In this document: one piece after another, positions 27,793-36,315 of the stretch
How positions within the stretch are numbered: position 1 is the first letter of the stretch
How the letters are laid out: each line of letters starts with the position of its first letter
DNA from: Burkholderiales bacterium
GTDB taxonomy: Bacteria; Pseudomonadota; Gammaproteobacteria; Burkholderiales; Burkholderiaceae_C
Direction of reading: 5' to 3'
Assembly: GCA_017307855.1 (NCBI GenBank)
Contig: JAFKGD010000013.1
Location: 124,001 to 188,000, forward strand
Length of the DNA stretch: 64,000 nucleotides
Made by a program: the position numbers and the translations under genes
The notes under the pieces: model-generated
Told to the model about the DNA's origin: nothing
Databases searched by the model: none
Seen by the model: only the letters and a program-made list of their open reading frames with translations

Positions 27793-30242
27793 GGCAGGTT
27801 CTCCAGGGGTTGGTCAGCAAGGGAACCCGGCGCGAGGCCGGGGAACGAGGGCAACAGATCGGCCGCCCAATCAAGGCCGCGATGGCGCAGCCACGCGCCC
27901 GCGAAGCCGGGCACGCCGGCGTCCAGCAGCACGCGGTCTATGTCGCGCTGGTCTTGTGGCGTAGATGCGCCCGCAAACGCCAGCGCCGCCGGCCCCAGGT
28001 CGAGGTCGAACAGGCGGTTGCCGAGGCGGGATTGGTAGTAGTAGTCGCGCTTGGGCTGTGCGGTGGCGACGATTTCGATCTGCCGCCTGTTGAGGCCGAA
28101 GCCTTCGTAGATCGTGCGAATCTGCGGCTCGGTGGCCTGCGGGTTGGGCAAGAAAATCCGACTCGCGCAGCTCTCGATGATCGCGGGCGCGATGCTCGAA
28201 TCCTTGATGTCGGCGAGGCTCTGCGTGGCGAAGATGACGCTGACGTTCTTCTTGCGAAGCGTCTTGAGCCACTGGCGGATACGCGCGGCAAACACCGGGT
28301 CGTCGAGGAACAGCCACGCTTCGTCGAGGATTAGCAGCGTGGGCGCACCGTCGAAGCGTTCGTCGAAACGCGCAAAGAGGTAATGCAGCACGGCCATGAC
28401 GGCGGCCTTGCTGTGCATCAGCTCCTCCATCTCGAAGCACTGCACGTCGGCCATGCCGAGACGGTCATGGTCGGCATCCAGTAGCTTGCCGTGCGCGCCG
28501 CCGAGCACATACGGCGCGAGCGCCTGGCGCAGCGCGTTGGACTGCAAGAGGACGGAAAGCCCGGTCATCGTGCGCTGCCCCATCGGCGCACCGGCAAGGC
28601 TTCCCAGCGCCGACCAGATGGCGGCCTTCTCGTCAGGGCCGACCGGCACCCCTTCGTGCAGCAAGCGGCCTTCGATCCATTCGGCGGCCCAGGTGCGGTA
28701 GCCCTCGCGGTCGATACGTGCCAGTGGCTGGAAGGCGATTTCGCCATCCGTGCCCAGGTCGTAGTGTTCGCCGCCCAGGCCGAGGATGGTGGCCCGCATG
28801 GAGCGGCCCATGTCGAAGGCGAAGATGCGCGAGCCGCGATAGCGGCGAAATTGCATCGCCAACGTGGCGAGCAAGACCGACTTGCCCATGCCAGTCGGCC
28901 CCGCGACCAGCGTGTGGCCCACGTCGCCGATGTGCGTCACCAGCCGGAACGGCGTCGCGCCATCGGTGCGCGTGACGATCAGCGGCGGGCCATCGAGGTG
29001 GTCGTTCTTCTCCGGCCCGGCCCATACCGCCGACACCGGCATCATGTGCGCCAGGTTCAGCGTCGAGACGATGGGCTGGCGCACGTTGGCGTAAGCGTTG
29101 CCTGGAATGGATGACAGCCACGCATCCACGGCGTTGAGCGTTTCCGGGATGGTGACGAAGCCGCGCCCTTGGATGACCCGCTCCACCATGCGCAGCTTCT
29201 CGTCGGCTACGGCCGGGTCGGCATCGAGCACCGTCACCGTGGCGGTGAGATAGCCGAAGGCGACTTGATCGCTGCCCAGTTCCTGCAAGGCGGCATCGGC
29301 GTCGGTCGCTTTGTTGCTGGCGTCGGTATCGACCAGCGGGCTTTCCTGCTGGAAGATCGTTTCGCGCAGCAGCGCGATGACGTTCTTCCTTTTTGCAAAC
29401 CACTGGCGGCGCAAGCGGGTGAGTTCTTTTTCCGCCTCGGATTTGTCCAGGCAGAGAAAGCGTGTGCTCCAGCGATACGCAAAGCCCAGGCGGTTGAGGT
29501 CGTCCAGAATCCCCGGCCAGGTCGAGGTCGGAAAGCCCCGCACCGATACCACGCGCAGGTGCTGGTCGCCCAGCATGGGCGCCAGGCCACCGACCAGCGC
29601 GGAGTCGGTCAGCAGCGCGTCGATGTGGAACGGCACCTCGGGCACGCCGACGCGGTAGCGCCGCGTCGAGATGGTGGCGTGCAGGTAGGTCAGCGTCTGG
29701 CTGTCGTCCAGCCAGGCAATCTCCGGCGTCACGCCATCGAGCAGGTCGAAGACGCGATCGGTTTCCGCCACGAAGGCATCGAGCCGGCCGCGCCAGTCCA
29801 CGCCTTCGGTGGGCCGGTTCTCATACAGCATTCCCGCCGCGCGGGTGCGAGATTCCTCCGGCGGTAGATATTGCAGCGTGAAGTGGTAGATGCTCTCAAA
29901 ATGGCTGTCCGACTCCTCGAATGCCGCACGTCGCTCCTCATCCACCATCCAGGACAGTGGTTCGGGAAAGGAGGACTGCGGATAGCTCGAAGCCTGCACC
30001 CGCTCGGCCTCGATATAGAAGGCCCAGCCAGACCCGGTGCGGCGAAGCGCGTTGTTCTGCCGTGCCGACGTGGCAATCAGTTCGCCCTGTGTGGCACTGT
30101 CCAAGTCAGGGCCGCGAAACTGGAACGATCGTTGAAACGAACCGTCTTTGTTCAGCACAACACCTGGCGCGACCAGCCCGGCCCAGGGCAGCCAGTCGGC
30201 CAGCAAGGCCGGGCGCTGGCGGTATTCGGCGAGGTTCAGCAT
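27789..30242 (-). CDS. trbE: Conjugal transfer ATPase TrbE (VirB4-type)
   Basis: TrbE is the large cytoplasmic ATPase that powers assembly of the mating channel. The 817-residue protein is full length, with an N-terminal VirB4 domain and a C-terminal motor domain holding Walker A GPTGMGKSVLLATLAMQF (about residue 450) and a Walker B hydrophobic strand TLLILDEAWLFLDDP (about 640). ATG 30242 opens the conserved MLNLAEYRQRPALLADWLPW. It starts 13 bp after trbD and overlaps trbJ. Confidence 0.96.
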   Translation of the reverse strand: MLNLAEYRQRPALLADWLPWAGLVAPGVVLNKDGSFQRSFQFRGPDLDSATQGELIATSARQNNALRRTGSGWAFYIEAERVQASSYPQSSFPEPLSWMVDEERRAAFEESDSHFESIYHFTLQYLPPEESRTRAAGMLYENRPTEGVDWRGRLDAFVAETDRVFDLLDGVTPEIAWLDDSQTLTYLHATISTRRYRVGVPEVPFHIDALLTDSALVGGLAPMLGDQHLRVVSVRGFPTSTWPGILDDLNRLGFAYRWSTRFLCLDKSEAEKELTRLRRQWFAKRKNVIALLRETIFQQESPLVDTDASNKATDADAALQELGSDQVAFGYLTATVTVLDADPAVADEKLRMVERVIQGRGFVTIPETLNAVDAWLSSIPGNAYANVRQPIVSTLNLAHMMPVSAVWAGPEKNDHLDGPPLIVTRTDGATPFRLVTHIGDVGHTLVAGPTGMGKSVLLATLAMQFRRYRGSRIFAFDMGRSMRATILGLGGEHYDLGTDGEIAFQPLARIDREGYRTWAAEWIEGRLLHEGVPVGPDEKAAIWSALGSLAGAPMGQRTMTGLSVLLQSNALRQALAPYVLGGAHGKLLDADHDRLGMADVQCFEMEELMHSKAAVMAVLHYLFARFDERFDGAPTLLILDEAWLFLDDPVFAARIRQWLKTLRKKNVSVIFATQSLADIKDSSIAPAIIESCASRIFLPNPQATEPQIRTIYEGFGLNRRQIEIVATAQPKRDYYYQSRLGNRLFDLDLGPAALAFAGASTPQDQRDIDRVLLDAGVPGFAGAWLRHRGLDWAADLLPSFPGLAPGSLADQPLENLP

Positions 30243-30255
30243 CGTGGCATCCCCC

Positions 30256-30528
30256 TCACACGTCCAGCAGCGGGCGGTGCTTGATGTGCCGCGCGAACAC
30301 GGCCATGAACTGCGGATCGACGCGCGCGCCCCACACCGCCAGCGAATGGCCGACGATCCAGAGCACCACGCCAGGAATCCACAGTTGCAGGCCCAGCCCG
30401 ACAGCGGCGGCCAGCGTGCCGTTCGCAATGGCGACCGTTCGCGGCGCACCGCCCAGCAAGATCGGCTCGGTCAGCGAGCGGTGCAACGGCACCTCGAACC
30501 CGGCCGCGAAGGTATCGGGCATGCTCAT
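30256..30528 (-). CDS. trbD: Conjugal transfer protein TrbD (VirB3-type)
   Basis: A 90-residue inner-membrane protein with two adjacent hydrophobic segments (about residues 33-68: GTLAAAVGLGLQLWIPGVVL) preceded by the family-typical EVPLHRSLTEPILLGGAPR. It helps place pilin and ATPase at the channel base. The ATG at 30528 overlaps the trbC stop. A second in-frame Met two codons later (30522) is possible. Confidence 0.93.
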   Translation of the reverse strand: MSMPDTFAAGFEVPLHRSLTEPILLGGAPRTVAIANGTLAAAVGLGLQLWIPGVVLWIVGHSLAVWGARVDPQFMAVFARHIKHRPLLDV

Positions 30529-30917
30529 ACGACAGCCCCGCCCGAGAACGAAAAGAACGACAGGAAGAAGCTGGAAGCCGCGAAGGCGATGGACAGGCCG
30601 AAGACGATCTGGATCAGCTTGCGGAATCCGCCCGACGTGTCGCCGAAAGCGAGCGCGAGGCCCGTGGCGATGATGATGATGACCGCGACGATGCGCGCCA
30701 CCGGCCCCTGGATGGATTCGAGTATGGATTGCAGCGGGCCTTCCCACGGCATCGAGGAACCGGCGGCCTGCGCGGTGCCTGCCAGGAACAGCAGCAGCGC
30801 GGCCAGCAGCAGCCCGTGCCCCGCAGGGCGGGCAAGGCTGCGCAGCCGCGCGAGGCCCGACAGGTGCGAAAGCGGATTTACGGAAAGACGGAAAGCAGGA
30901 ACGATCATCTGCGTCAT
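30525..30917 (-). CDS. trbC: Conjugal transfer pilin TrbC (VirB2-type)
   Basis: TrbC is the major pilin precursor. The 130-residue protein has a long signal region (GHGLLLAALLLFLAGTAQAA, about residues 33-52) and two hydrophobic helices separated by a short loop (RIVAVIIIIATGLALAFGD; IVFGLSIAFAASSFFLSFF). Its start overlaps the end of the broken trbB gene, so its translation probably depends on coupling with trbB. Confidence 0.93.
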   Translation of the reverse strand: MTQMIVPAFRLSVNPLSHLSGLARLRSLARPAGHGLLLAALLLFLAGTAQAAGSSMPWEGPLQSILESIQGPVARIVAVIIIIATGLALAFGDTSGGFRKLIQIVFGLSIAFAASSFFLSFFSFSGGAVV

Positions 30918-31899
30918 GGCAGTTCTCCAAGTGAGTCAGGGGATCGGGAGGTCGCCGCAGCGGGTGCGGCATCGGGGTTTGGCGACAACTCGGGAAACGG
31001 CGTGTCCAGCGCGTCCGCACCCCAATCCGCCAATTGGTAGCCAACGCCGTCGAAGCCGACGACGCGGGCGATGCTCTCGATGCGGCGCTTGCGCCCGCGC
31101 CCGGCGATGTGGATCACCACGTTGACCGCCTCGGCGATCAGCGCACGGGGCGGATTCACCGCCACTTCGAGAATCAGTTGCTCCAGGCGCAGAGCGCCTC
31201 GGCGCCGCGCACCTCGCCGACGACGACGCGATCAGGCCGCAGGCGCATGGACGAGCGCACCAGCTCGGTCATGGACACGACGCTGGCGCGCGTGCGCAGC
31301 GGCACATGGTCGCGGGCCGCGCATTGCAACTCGATGGTGTCTTCGAGCACCAGCACTCGGTCGCCGGTAGCGGCAATCTCGGCCAGCAGCGCATTGGCGA
31401 GCGTGGTCTTGCCGCTGCTCGTGGCTCCCGCGATCAGGACGTTCTGGCGCTCGCGCACGGCGCGAACGAGAAAGCCCGCCTGCTCGGCGGTCACCATTCC
31501 GTCCTCGATGTAGCGCGACAGAGGAATGACGCCGATGGCGCGCTTGCGCAGCGCGAAGGCCGGCCCCGGCGCAGCGGGCGGCAAGATGCCCTCGAAGCGT
31601 TCGCCGGTTTCGGGCAACTCGGCGGACAGCAGCGGTTGCCCGCGATGGACTTCTGCGCCGACGTGGGCCGCGACCAAGCGAATGATTCGCTCGCCGTCCG
31701 TCTCCGGCAACTCCACGCCCATCGGCGCGCGCCCACTGGAAAGCCGATCCACCCAAAGGGTGCGATCAGGGTTCAGCATCACCTCCACCACGTCCGGGTC
31801 TTCGAGCGCGGCGACGATCAGCGGCCCCATCGCCGTGCGCAGCATTTGGATGCGCCGGTCGAGCGACGTGGTGCTCATGGGCTGCGGAACGGCGCTCAT
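30914..31899 (-). pseudogene. trbB: trbB (VirB11-type ATPase) broken by an internal deletion and frameshift
   Basis: TrbB is the hexameric traffic ATPase of the mating channel. Here the first frame (31899-31174, 241 aa) covers the N-terminal domain, Walker A (GATSSGKTTLANALL) and LRPDRVVVGEVRGAEAL, then reads a few foreign residues (CAWSN) and stops. The C-terminal part (VNPPRALIAEAVNVVIHIAG, to 30914) continues in another frame. The expected segment between GEVRGAEAL and RLEQLILEVAVNPP, which in TrbB/VirB11 proteins includes the His-box GHPGG..TIHA, is absent. The junction lies near 31,186-31,200. As written TrbB would be inactive; an assembly error is the alternative. Confidence 0.85.
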
Positions 31900-32360
31900 G
31901 ACGCACGCTCCTGCGCTTGCGTGGCTGCCGCCGCGTCTTCCATCCGCATTGGGTCGGGATGCAGTTCCTCCACCACGTCGCGCACTAGGCTGCGGCCCCG
32001 CAGCAGGTGGCGGCCAAGCTGCTCGGTGAACTGCTCGAAGCGCGCTTTGCCCTGCGCGCGTGCCGCGTCTTGGTGCGCCTCTGCAACCGGCGTGCTCACG
32101 GTCAGGTAGTAGCGGATGAACAGCGCCAGCGCTTCGATGGCGATGTTCTGGTCGCGCTCCATGCGATCGGCTTGGCGCGACAGGCGATCAAGCCGCTTGG
32201 CAAGGGCCGCCTCGCGCTGGTCGGCGGTATCGGGCGACAGCCACGATGCGAGTGCCGCCGCGACGATGGACGACTTGGACACGCCTTTCTTGGCAGCCAG
32301 TTCGTCGAGCCGCTTGGCGTGCTCGGGCTGGATAAAGAGGTTCAGGCGGTAATGGCTCAT
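31896..32360 (-). CDS. CopG/ribbon-helix-helix family protein between traG and trbB
   Basis: The 154-residue product starts with a ribbon-helix-helix motif ([20 protein letters not shown], residues 4-23, then [18 protein letters not shown]), followed by a helical region with charged repeats (about 45-140). This CopG-like regulator is a fixed member of the Tn4371-type traG-trb order and probably adjusts transfer-gene expression. It overlaps traG at its start and trbB at its stop by four bases each. Confidence 0.9.
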   Translation of the reverse strand: MSHYRLNLFIQPEHAKRLDELAAKKGVSKSSIVAAALASWLSPDTADQREAALAKRLDRLSRQADRMERDQNIAIEALALFIRYYLTVSTPVAEAHQDAARAQGKARFEQFTEQLGRHLLRGRSLVRDVVEELHPDPMRMEDAAAATQAQERAS

Positions 32361-34369
32361 AGCTCGATTCCGTCGTTGGGGTCGAGGGAAGCCAGCCGGG
32401 CGCTGCGCTGCATGGCCGGATCAAGCTGGCGCGGAAGGGGAAGCGGCAGGTCGTCGTCGTCATCGAGCAGCGCGAGGTCGGCTGTGGACGCGGCCAGCTC
32501 GGGGTCGTAGGCGACGGTTTCGGAAAGCTCGGGCTGGCGGCGCAGGCCGCCGTCATCCGTGGAACCCAGGCCATCGGCGGATGCCGTGGCCAGCGCAGCG
32601 GGCACGGCGGGAATCGCCAACCCGCTCCAGTCGTCGGGCCGCAATGGCGGCGCGTCGGCGTACTGTCCTTCCGCCAGCGCGGGCGGCAGCAGCACGCGGC
32701 GCTTGAAATTGGCGTCCGCGTAGTAGCGCAGCTTCTTCGCCTTGATCGGTGCCACGCTGGACACCATCACCACGGCCTCGTCAGGCGGAAGCTGCATCAC
32801 CTCGCCCGGCGTCAGCAGCGGGCGGGCCGTCTCCTGCCGCGACACCATCAGGTGGCCCAGCCACGGCGCGAGCCGATGGCCCGCGTAGTTGCGCTGCGCG
32901 CGCAGCTCGGTAGCGGTGCCGAGCGTTTCGGAAATGCGCTTGGCCGTGCGCTCGTCGTTCGTGGCGAAGGTCACGCGCACATGGCAGTTGTCCAGAATCG
33001 AATGGTTCTGGCCATAGGCTTTGTCGATCTGGTTGAGCGACTGCGCGATGAGGAAGCTGCGGATGCCGTAGCCCGCCATGAAGGCCAGCGCCGTCTCGAA
33101 GAAGTCGAGCCGCCCCAGCGCCGGGAACTCATCGAGCATCAGCAGCAGCTTGTGGCGGCGCTGAATGCCGTCGGAGCCGTCGAGCGACTCGGTGAGGCGC
33201 CGGCCGATCTGGTTGAGGATCAGGCGAATGAGCGGCTTCGTCCGCGAAATGTCCGAAGGCGGCACCACGAGGTACAGCGATACCGGATGCTCGGCAGCGA
33301 TCAGGTCAGCGATGCGCCAGTCGCAACGCGAGGTGACTTCGGCCACCGTGGGATCGCGGTACAGGCCGAGGAACGACATGGCCGTGGACAGCACGCCCGA
33401 GCGTTCGTTATCGCTCTTGTTGAGGACTTCGCGCGCAGCGGATGCCACCACGGGATGTGGGCCACCACCTTCCTCGTTCACGAGGTGCGGCGTAGTCATC
33501 ATCCGATGCAAGGTCAGCTCGAACGGACTGGCCGGGTCGGAGAGGAAGTTGGCGACGCCGCGCAGAGTCTTGTCTTCGCCTGCGTAGAGCACATGCAGGA
33601 TGGCCCCGACCAGCAGCGCGTGCGAGGTTTTTTCCCAATGGTTTCGCTTCTCTAGCGCCCCTTCGGGGTCAACGAGGATGTCAGCGATGTTCTGCACGTC
33701 GCGCACCTCATGCGCGCCGCGCCGTACCTCCAGCAGCGGGTTATAGGCCGCTGACTTCGCATCGGTCGGGTTGAACAGCAGGCAATGCGAGAAGCGCGAG
33801 CGCCAGCCGGCGGTGATCTGCCAGTTCTCGCCCTTGATGTCGTGGATGACGGCCGAGGCCGGCCAGGAAAGCAGCGTCGGCACCACCAGACCGACGCCTT
33901 TGCCCGAGCGCGTGGGCGCAAAGGTCAGGACGTGTTCCGGGCCTTCGTGGCGCAGGTACTGGCGATCGTGCTGGCCGAGGAACACCCCGGCCGGCTGTGT
34001 GAGGCCGGCTCTACGAATGTCCTCCGCGTTCGCCCAGCGTGCCGAGCCGTAGGTCGTAACCAGCCGCGATTGGCGCGAGCGCCAGATCGACATACCGATG
34101 GCGACCACCACCGCCAGCAGGCCGCTGCCGCCCGCGATGGCGCCGCCGGTATCGAACACGCGGGGCGCGTAGGCATCGAAGAAGAACCACCACTCGAACA
34201 GTTTCCACGGGTGGTAGATCGGCGTGCCAAGAAGATCGAACCAGGGCGAGCCAAGGCGTAGTTGATAGCCAAGGGTTGCTGCTGTCCATTGTGTGGCGCT
34301 CCACACCCCAGCGATCACGATGCCGAATACCACGGCGATCTGACCAAACAGCACGTTCGTCCCTTGCAT
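32357..34369 (-). CDS. traG: Type IV coupling protein TraG (VirD4-type)
   Basis: TraG links the relaxosome to the mating channel and pumps DNA as an inner-membrane hexameric ATPase. The 670-residue protein has two N-terminal membrane segments (about 5-25 and 65-85), Walker A APTRSGKGVGLVVPTLL (near 145), Walker B LLLMLDEFPALG (near 395) and a flexible acidic tail. ATG 34369 is preceded by GAGGCGAGG; upstream codons are not conserved. It is the first gene of the leftward transfer operon and overlaps the CopG-type gene. Confidence 0.96.
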   Translation of the reverse strand: MQGTNVLFGQIAVVFGIVIAGVWSATQWTAATLGYQLRLGSPWFDLLGTPIYHPWKLFEWWFFFDAYAPRVFDTGGAIAGGSGLLAVVVAIGMSIWRSRQSRLVTTYGSARWANAEDIRRAGLTQPAGVFLGQHDRQYLRHEGPEHVLTFAPTRSGKGVGLVVPTLLSWPASAVIHDIKGENWQITAGWRSRFSHCLLFNPTDAKSAAYNPLLEVRRGAHEVRDVQNIADILVDPEGALEKRNHWEKTSHALLVGAILHVLYAGEDKTLRGVANFLSDPASPFELTLHRMMTTPHLVNEEGGGPHPVVASAAREVLNKSDNERSGVLSTAMSFLGLYRDPTVAEVTSRCDWRIADLIAAEHPVSLYLVVPPSDISRTKPLIRLILNQIGRRLTESLDGSDGIQRRHKLLLMLDEFPALGRLDFFETALAFMAGYGIRSFLIAQSLNQIDKAYGQNHSILDNCHVRVTFATNDERTAKRISETLGTATELRAQRNYAGHRLAPWLGHLMVSRQETARPLLTPGEVMQLPPDEAVVMVSSVAPIKAKKLRYYADANFKRRVLLPPALAEGQYADAPPLRPDDWSGLAIPAVPAALATASADGLGSTDDGGLRRQPELSETVAYDPELAASTADLALLDDDDDLPLPLPRQLDPAMQRSARLASLDPNDGIEL

Positions 34370-34502
34370 AACCTCGCCTCCGATCACGGCACACAGAGGT
34401 GCCGCAGCACTGAGGATCAAGGCGTTCGCGCAGGTCGGTCAAAGGCCGATGTGGCGGCAATTTAGGCCCAAAAAGTCAGATTTCCTTTAGAGGCGAAAGC
34501 AA

Positions 34503-34536
34503 TAAAAACGCCGCAAGCGCGAGCGCATTGCGGCGT
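34503..34536 (-). terminator. Terminator after the small lipoprotein gene, before traG
   Basis: Arms ACGCCGCAA (34,508-34,516) and TTGCGGCGT (34,528-34,536) pair perfectly; on the minus strand they are followed by TTTTATT. This should stop transcription from traR/eexN before traG, or attenuate it. Confidence 0.75.
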
Positions 34537-34586
34537 AGTGAGGTAACAGCGAGAACTTCGTCGCAGCGATGCGACCGAGAGATAAC

Positions 34587-34814
34587 CTACTTGGATTTCT
34601 GCTCGGGCCGATCACCGAAAAATCGCCGTTTGGCGGCTTCGGCAGCACGCAGACATAGTTCGTCGCCAACCTTCGCGCGGTCTTCCTTGCATTGACGTTG
34701 AATCTCTTTGATGCGTTCGGGATTGGCTACGAGCGCATCCACGGTTTCCGAAGGTTGAGAAGGACCGCATGCAGGCAGTGCAGTGACCAATATCAGCAAT
34801 ATCACTTTGTTCAT
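34587..34814 (-). CDS. EexN-like small lipoprotein (second putative entry-exclusion protein)
   Basis: The 75-residue protein has a signal with lipobox VTALPAC (Cys about 13) and a helical body (LVANPERIKEIQRQCKEDRAK ... LCLRAAEAAKRRFF) with two cysteines. This is the same pattern as the lipoprotein between trbJ and trbL. The ATG at 34814 is the last sensible start before the signal. It lies 13 bp after traR and upstream of a terminator. Being EexN-like suggests surface or entry exclusion; base composition is lower in GC than the trb genes. Confidence 0.7.
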   Translation of the reverse strand: MNKVILLILVTALPACGPSQPSETVDALVANPERIKEIQRQCKEDRAKVGDELCLRAAEAAKRRFFGDRPEQKSK

Positions 34815-34827
34815 AGCCTTATTCCTA

Positions 34828-35754
34828 CTATCGGTCGCGTGGAAGGTCTTCGGGGATGCCGAGTTCATCAGCCGCATCAATAAAATCTACTCGTTCGATA
34901 AATCGAGCCAGCATTTCTGACGGCTCCGTATCGCGGCGCAGCAGATAGGTCATGAGCATAGTCGGCTTGCCCGCCAAGCGCCGGGCCACGACTCCCGGCT
35001 CGCGGCTGGAAGCAATATGCGCCTCGCCCGCCAAGCCCAATGCTAAGCCAGCGGAGACTAAAGTCATCATCACGTCGAAGGTCGCCACGCGCTGCGCGAT
35101 CAGCGGCTCTTGTCCGCATGTGCGTAGGAACCGATCGACCTGGCGTGCGTGGCCTTCGCACACTGCTGGGTCGCCCAGCGCCAGCGGATGGCGCAGCACC
35201 TCCTTCAGCGGGATCTGTTTGAAGGCAAGCACCGGATGGCGGGCTGGTACCGCAACCATCAATTCGTCTTCCCATGCAGGAGTGACGATGATGCCATCAC
35301 CTGCATCCTCTGCCATCGAGAAGCCCGCGTCATACAGGTCGCTATGAAGCCCCTTGATCTGCTGATCCAGGGGCACCTCGAACAATCGGATTTCCACCTC
35401 GGGGTCTTCTTCGCGGCTGCGCGCCAGCAATGCCGGCAGGCGCGAAGGCGTGACGCCATCGGACAAGGCAATACGCAACTGGCCGCAAAAGCCGTTGGCG
35501 GCGGACTTAACACTATCGCGGGCCTGCTCCAGCACTGTAAAGACTCGCTGAACGTGCTCCAGAAACAGCCGTCCAGCGCGGGTCAGTTGTGTGCTGCGAG
35601 TGGTGCGGACAAACAGGCGTGCGCCGAGTTCTTCCTCCAACTCCTTGATGGTGCGAGATAACGGAGATTGGTCGATGTGCAACCGCTCGGCAGCGCGGGC
35701 AAAGTGAAGCTCCTCTGCTACAGCGAGGAAACATCGTAGATGACGAAGCTCCAC
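34828..35754 (-). CDS. traR: LysR-type regulator TraR of the transfer region
   Basis: The 308-residue protein has an N-terminal winged helix (MELRHLRCFLAVAEELHFARAAERL; residues 1-60) and a C-terminal effector-binding domain (QLRIALSDGVTPSRLPALLA onward). A LysR-type gene directly before traG is part of the Tn4371 backbone and is called traR. The start is GTG 35754. It reads towards traG, and the copper cargo lies immediately upstream, so the cargo insertion point is close to its promoter. The effector is unknown. Confidence 0.85.
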   Translation of the reverse strand: MELRHLRCFLAVAEELHFARAAERLHIDQSPLSRTIKELEEELGARLFVRTTRSTQLTRAGRLFLEHVQRVFTVLEQARDSVKSAANGFCGQLRIALSDGVTPSRLPALLARSREEDPEVEIRLFEVPLDQQIKGLHSDLYDAGFSMAEDAGDGIIVTPAWEDELMVAVPARHPVLAFKQIPLKEVLRHPLALGDPAVCEGHARQVDRFLRTCGQEPLIAQRVATFDVMMTLVSAGLALGLAGEAHIASSREPGVVARRLAGKPTMLMTYLLRRDTEPSEMLARFIERVDFIDAADELGIPEDLPRDR

Positions 35755-35828
35755 AAACTAATCTCCTAATAAGTGTTATTTGAACCTACACATTGAATCT
35801 TCTGTCCGGGGTAGTCACTGAAGGCCAT

Positions 35829-35853
35829 GCGCCTATCCGAATCGGACAGGCGC
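35829..35853. other. Hairpin between traR and copK (cargo boundary)
   Basis: Arms GCGCCT-A-TCCG and CGGA-C-AGGCGC pair around loop AAT with one mismatch (35,829-35,853). On the plus side it is followed by a pyrimidine-rich tract. It could be a transcription stop after the copper operon or a trace of cargo insertion; no transposase gene accompanies it. Confidence 0.4.
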
Positions 35854-35901
35854 TGGGACTTCTTTCTGACGCCATTGGGAGGCATCAGCAGATCGCGTGA
35901 A

Positions 35902-36186
35902 TTACCCGCCGTGATCCTGTTCAAGCAGCGAGCTGAGGGGAGCAACTTCATTGCTGGTGATGGTGACCATCAGCCCATCCTTCGTGACTACAGACGAACC
36001 AATCTTCTGGTGCACAGCACGCCCAAAGCAATCCTCTTGCGCCATGCGTCCATCTTTGAAGAAGTACAGCGTCCCTCCATTGTTCAGTGGGATCATTTCT
36101 TTGGCGGCATGAGCAGCCGCATCACCGGCAAACGCGGGCGCAGCGAGAACACTCAGCAGGGCAACAACAAGAATGCGTGACTTCAT
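35902..36186 (-). CDS. copK: CopK-family periplasmic copper-binding protein
   Basis: The 94-residue protein has a signal peptide (ILVVALLSVLAAPAFA, residues 4-19) and a small beta-rich mature part (GTLYFFKDGRMAQEDCFGR ... KDGLMVTITSNEV) whose arrangement matches CopK of Cupriavidus, a periplasmic copper chaperone or storage protein. Met residues and the C-terminal His could bind Cu(I)/Cu(II). Compared with the Cupriavidus protein it has an extra Cys (EDCFG), as I recall the family. It is the last gene of the leftward cop operon. Confidence 0.82.
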   Translation of the reverse strand: MKSRILVVALLSVLAAPAFAGDAAAHAAKEMIPLNNGGTLYFFKDGRMAQEDCFGRAVHQKIGSSVVTKDGLMVTITSNEVAPLSSLLEQDHGG

Positions 36187-36315
36187 GATTAGCTTCTTAA
36201 AATTGACGACGAGAGAATTCCGCCGCACCGCTAATTTAGAAGCCTGGTCTCGTCAAAGCGCTGACGTCGCCATTACATCGCGCTCATGCTTCGTCATGGA
36301 ATCGAAATCAAGAGA

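Noticed and set aside
35827-36180. 117-codon plus frame opposite copK
   Set aside because: Antisense to the CopK-like gene with a signal peptide; no start signal or domain.
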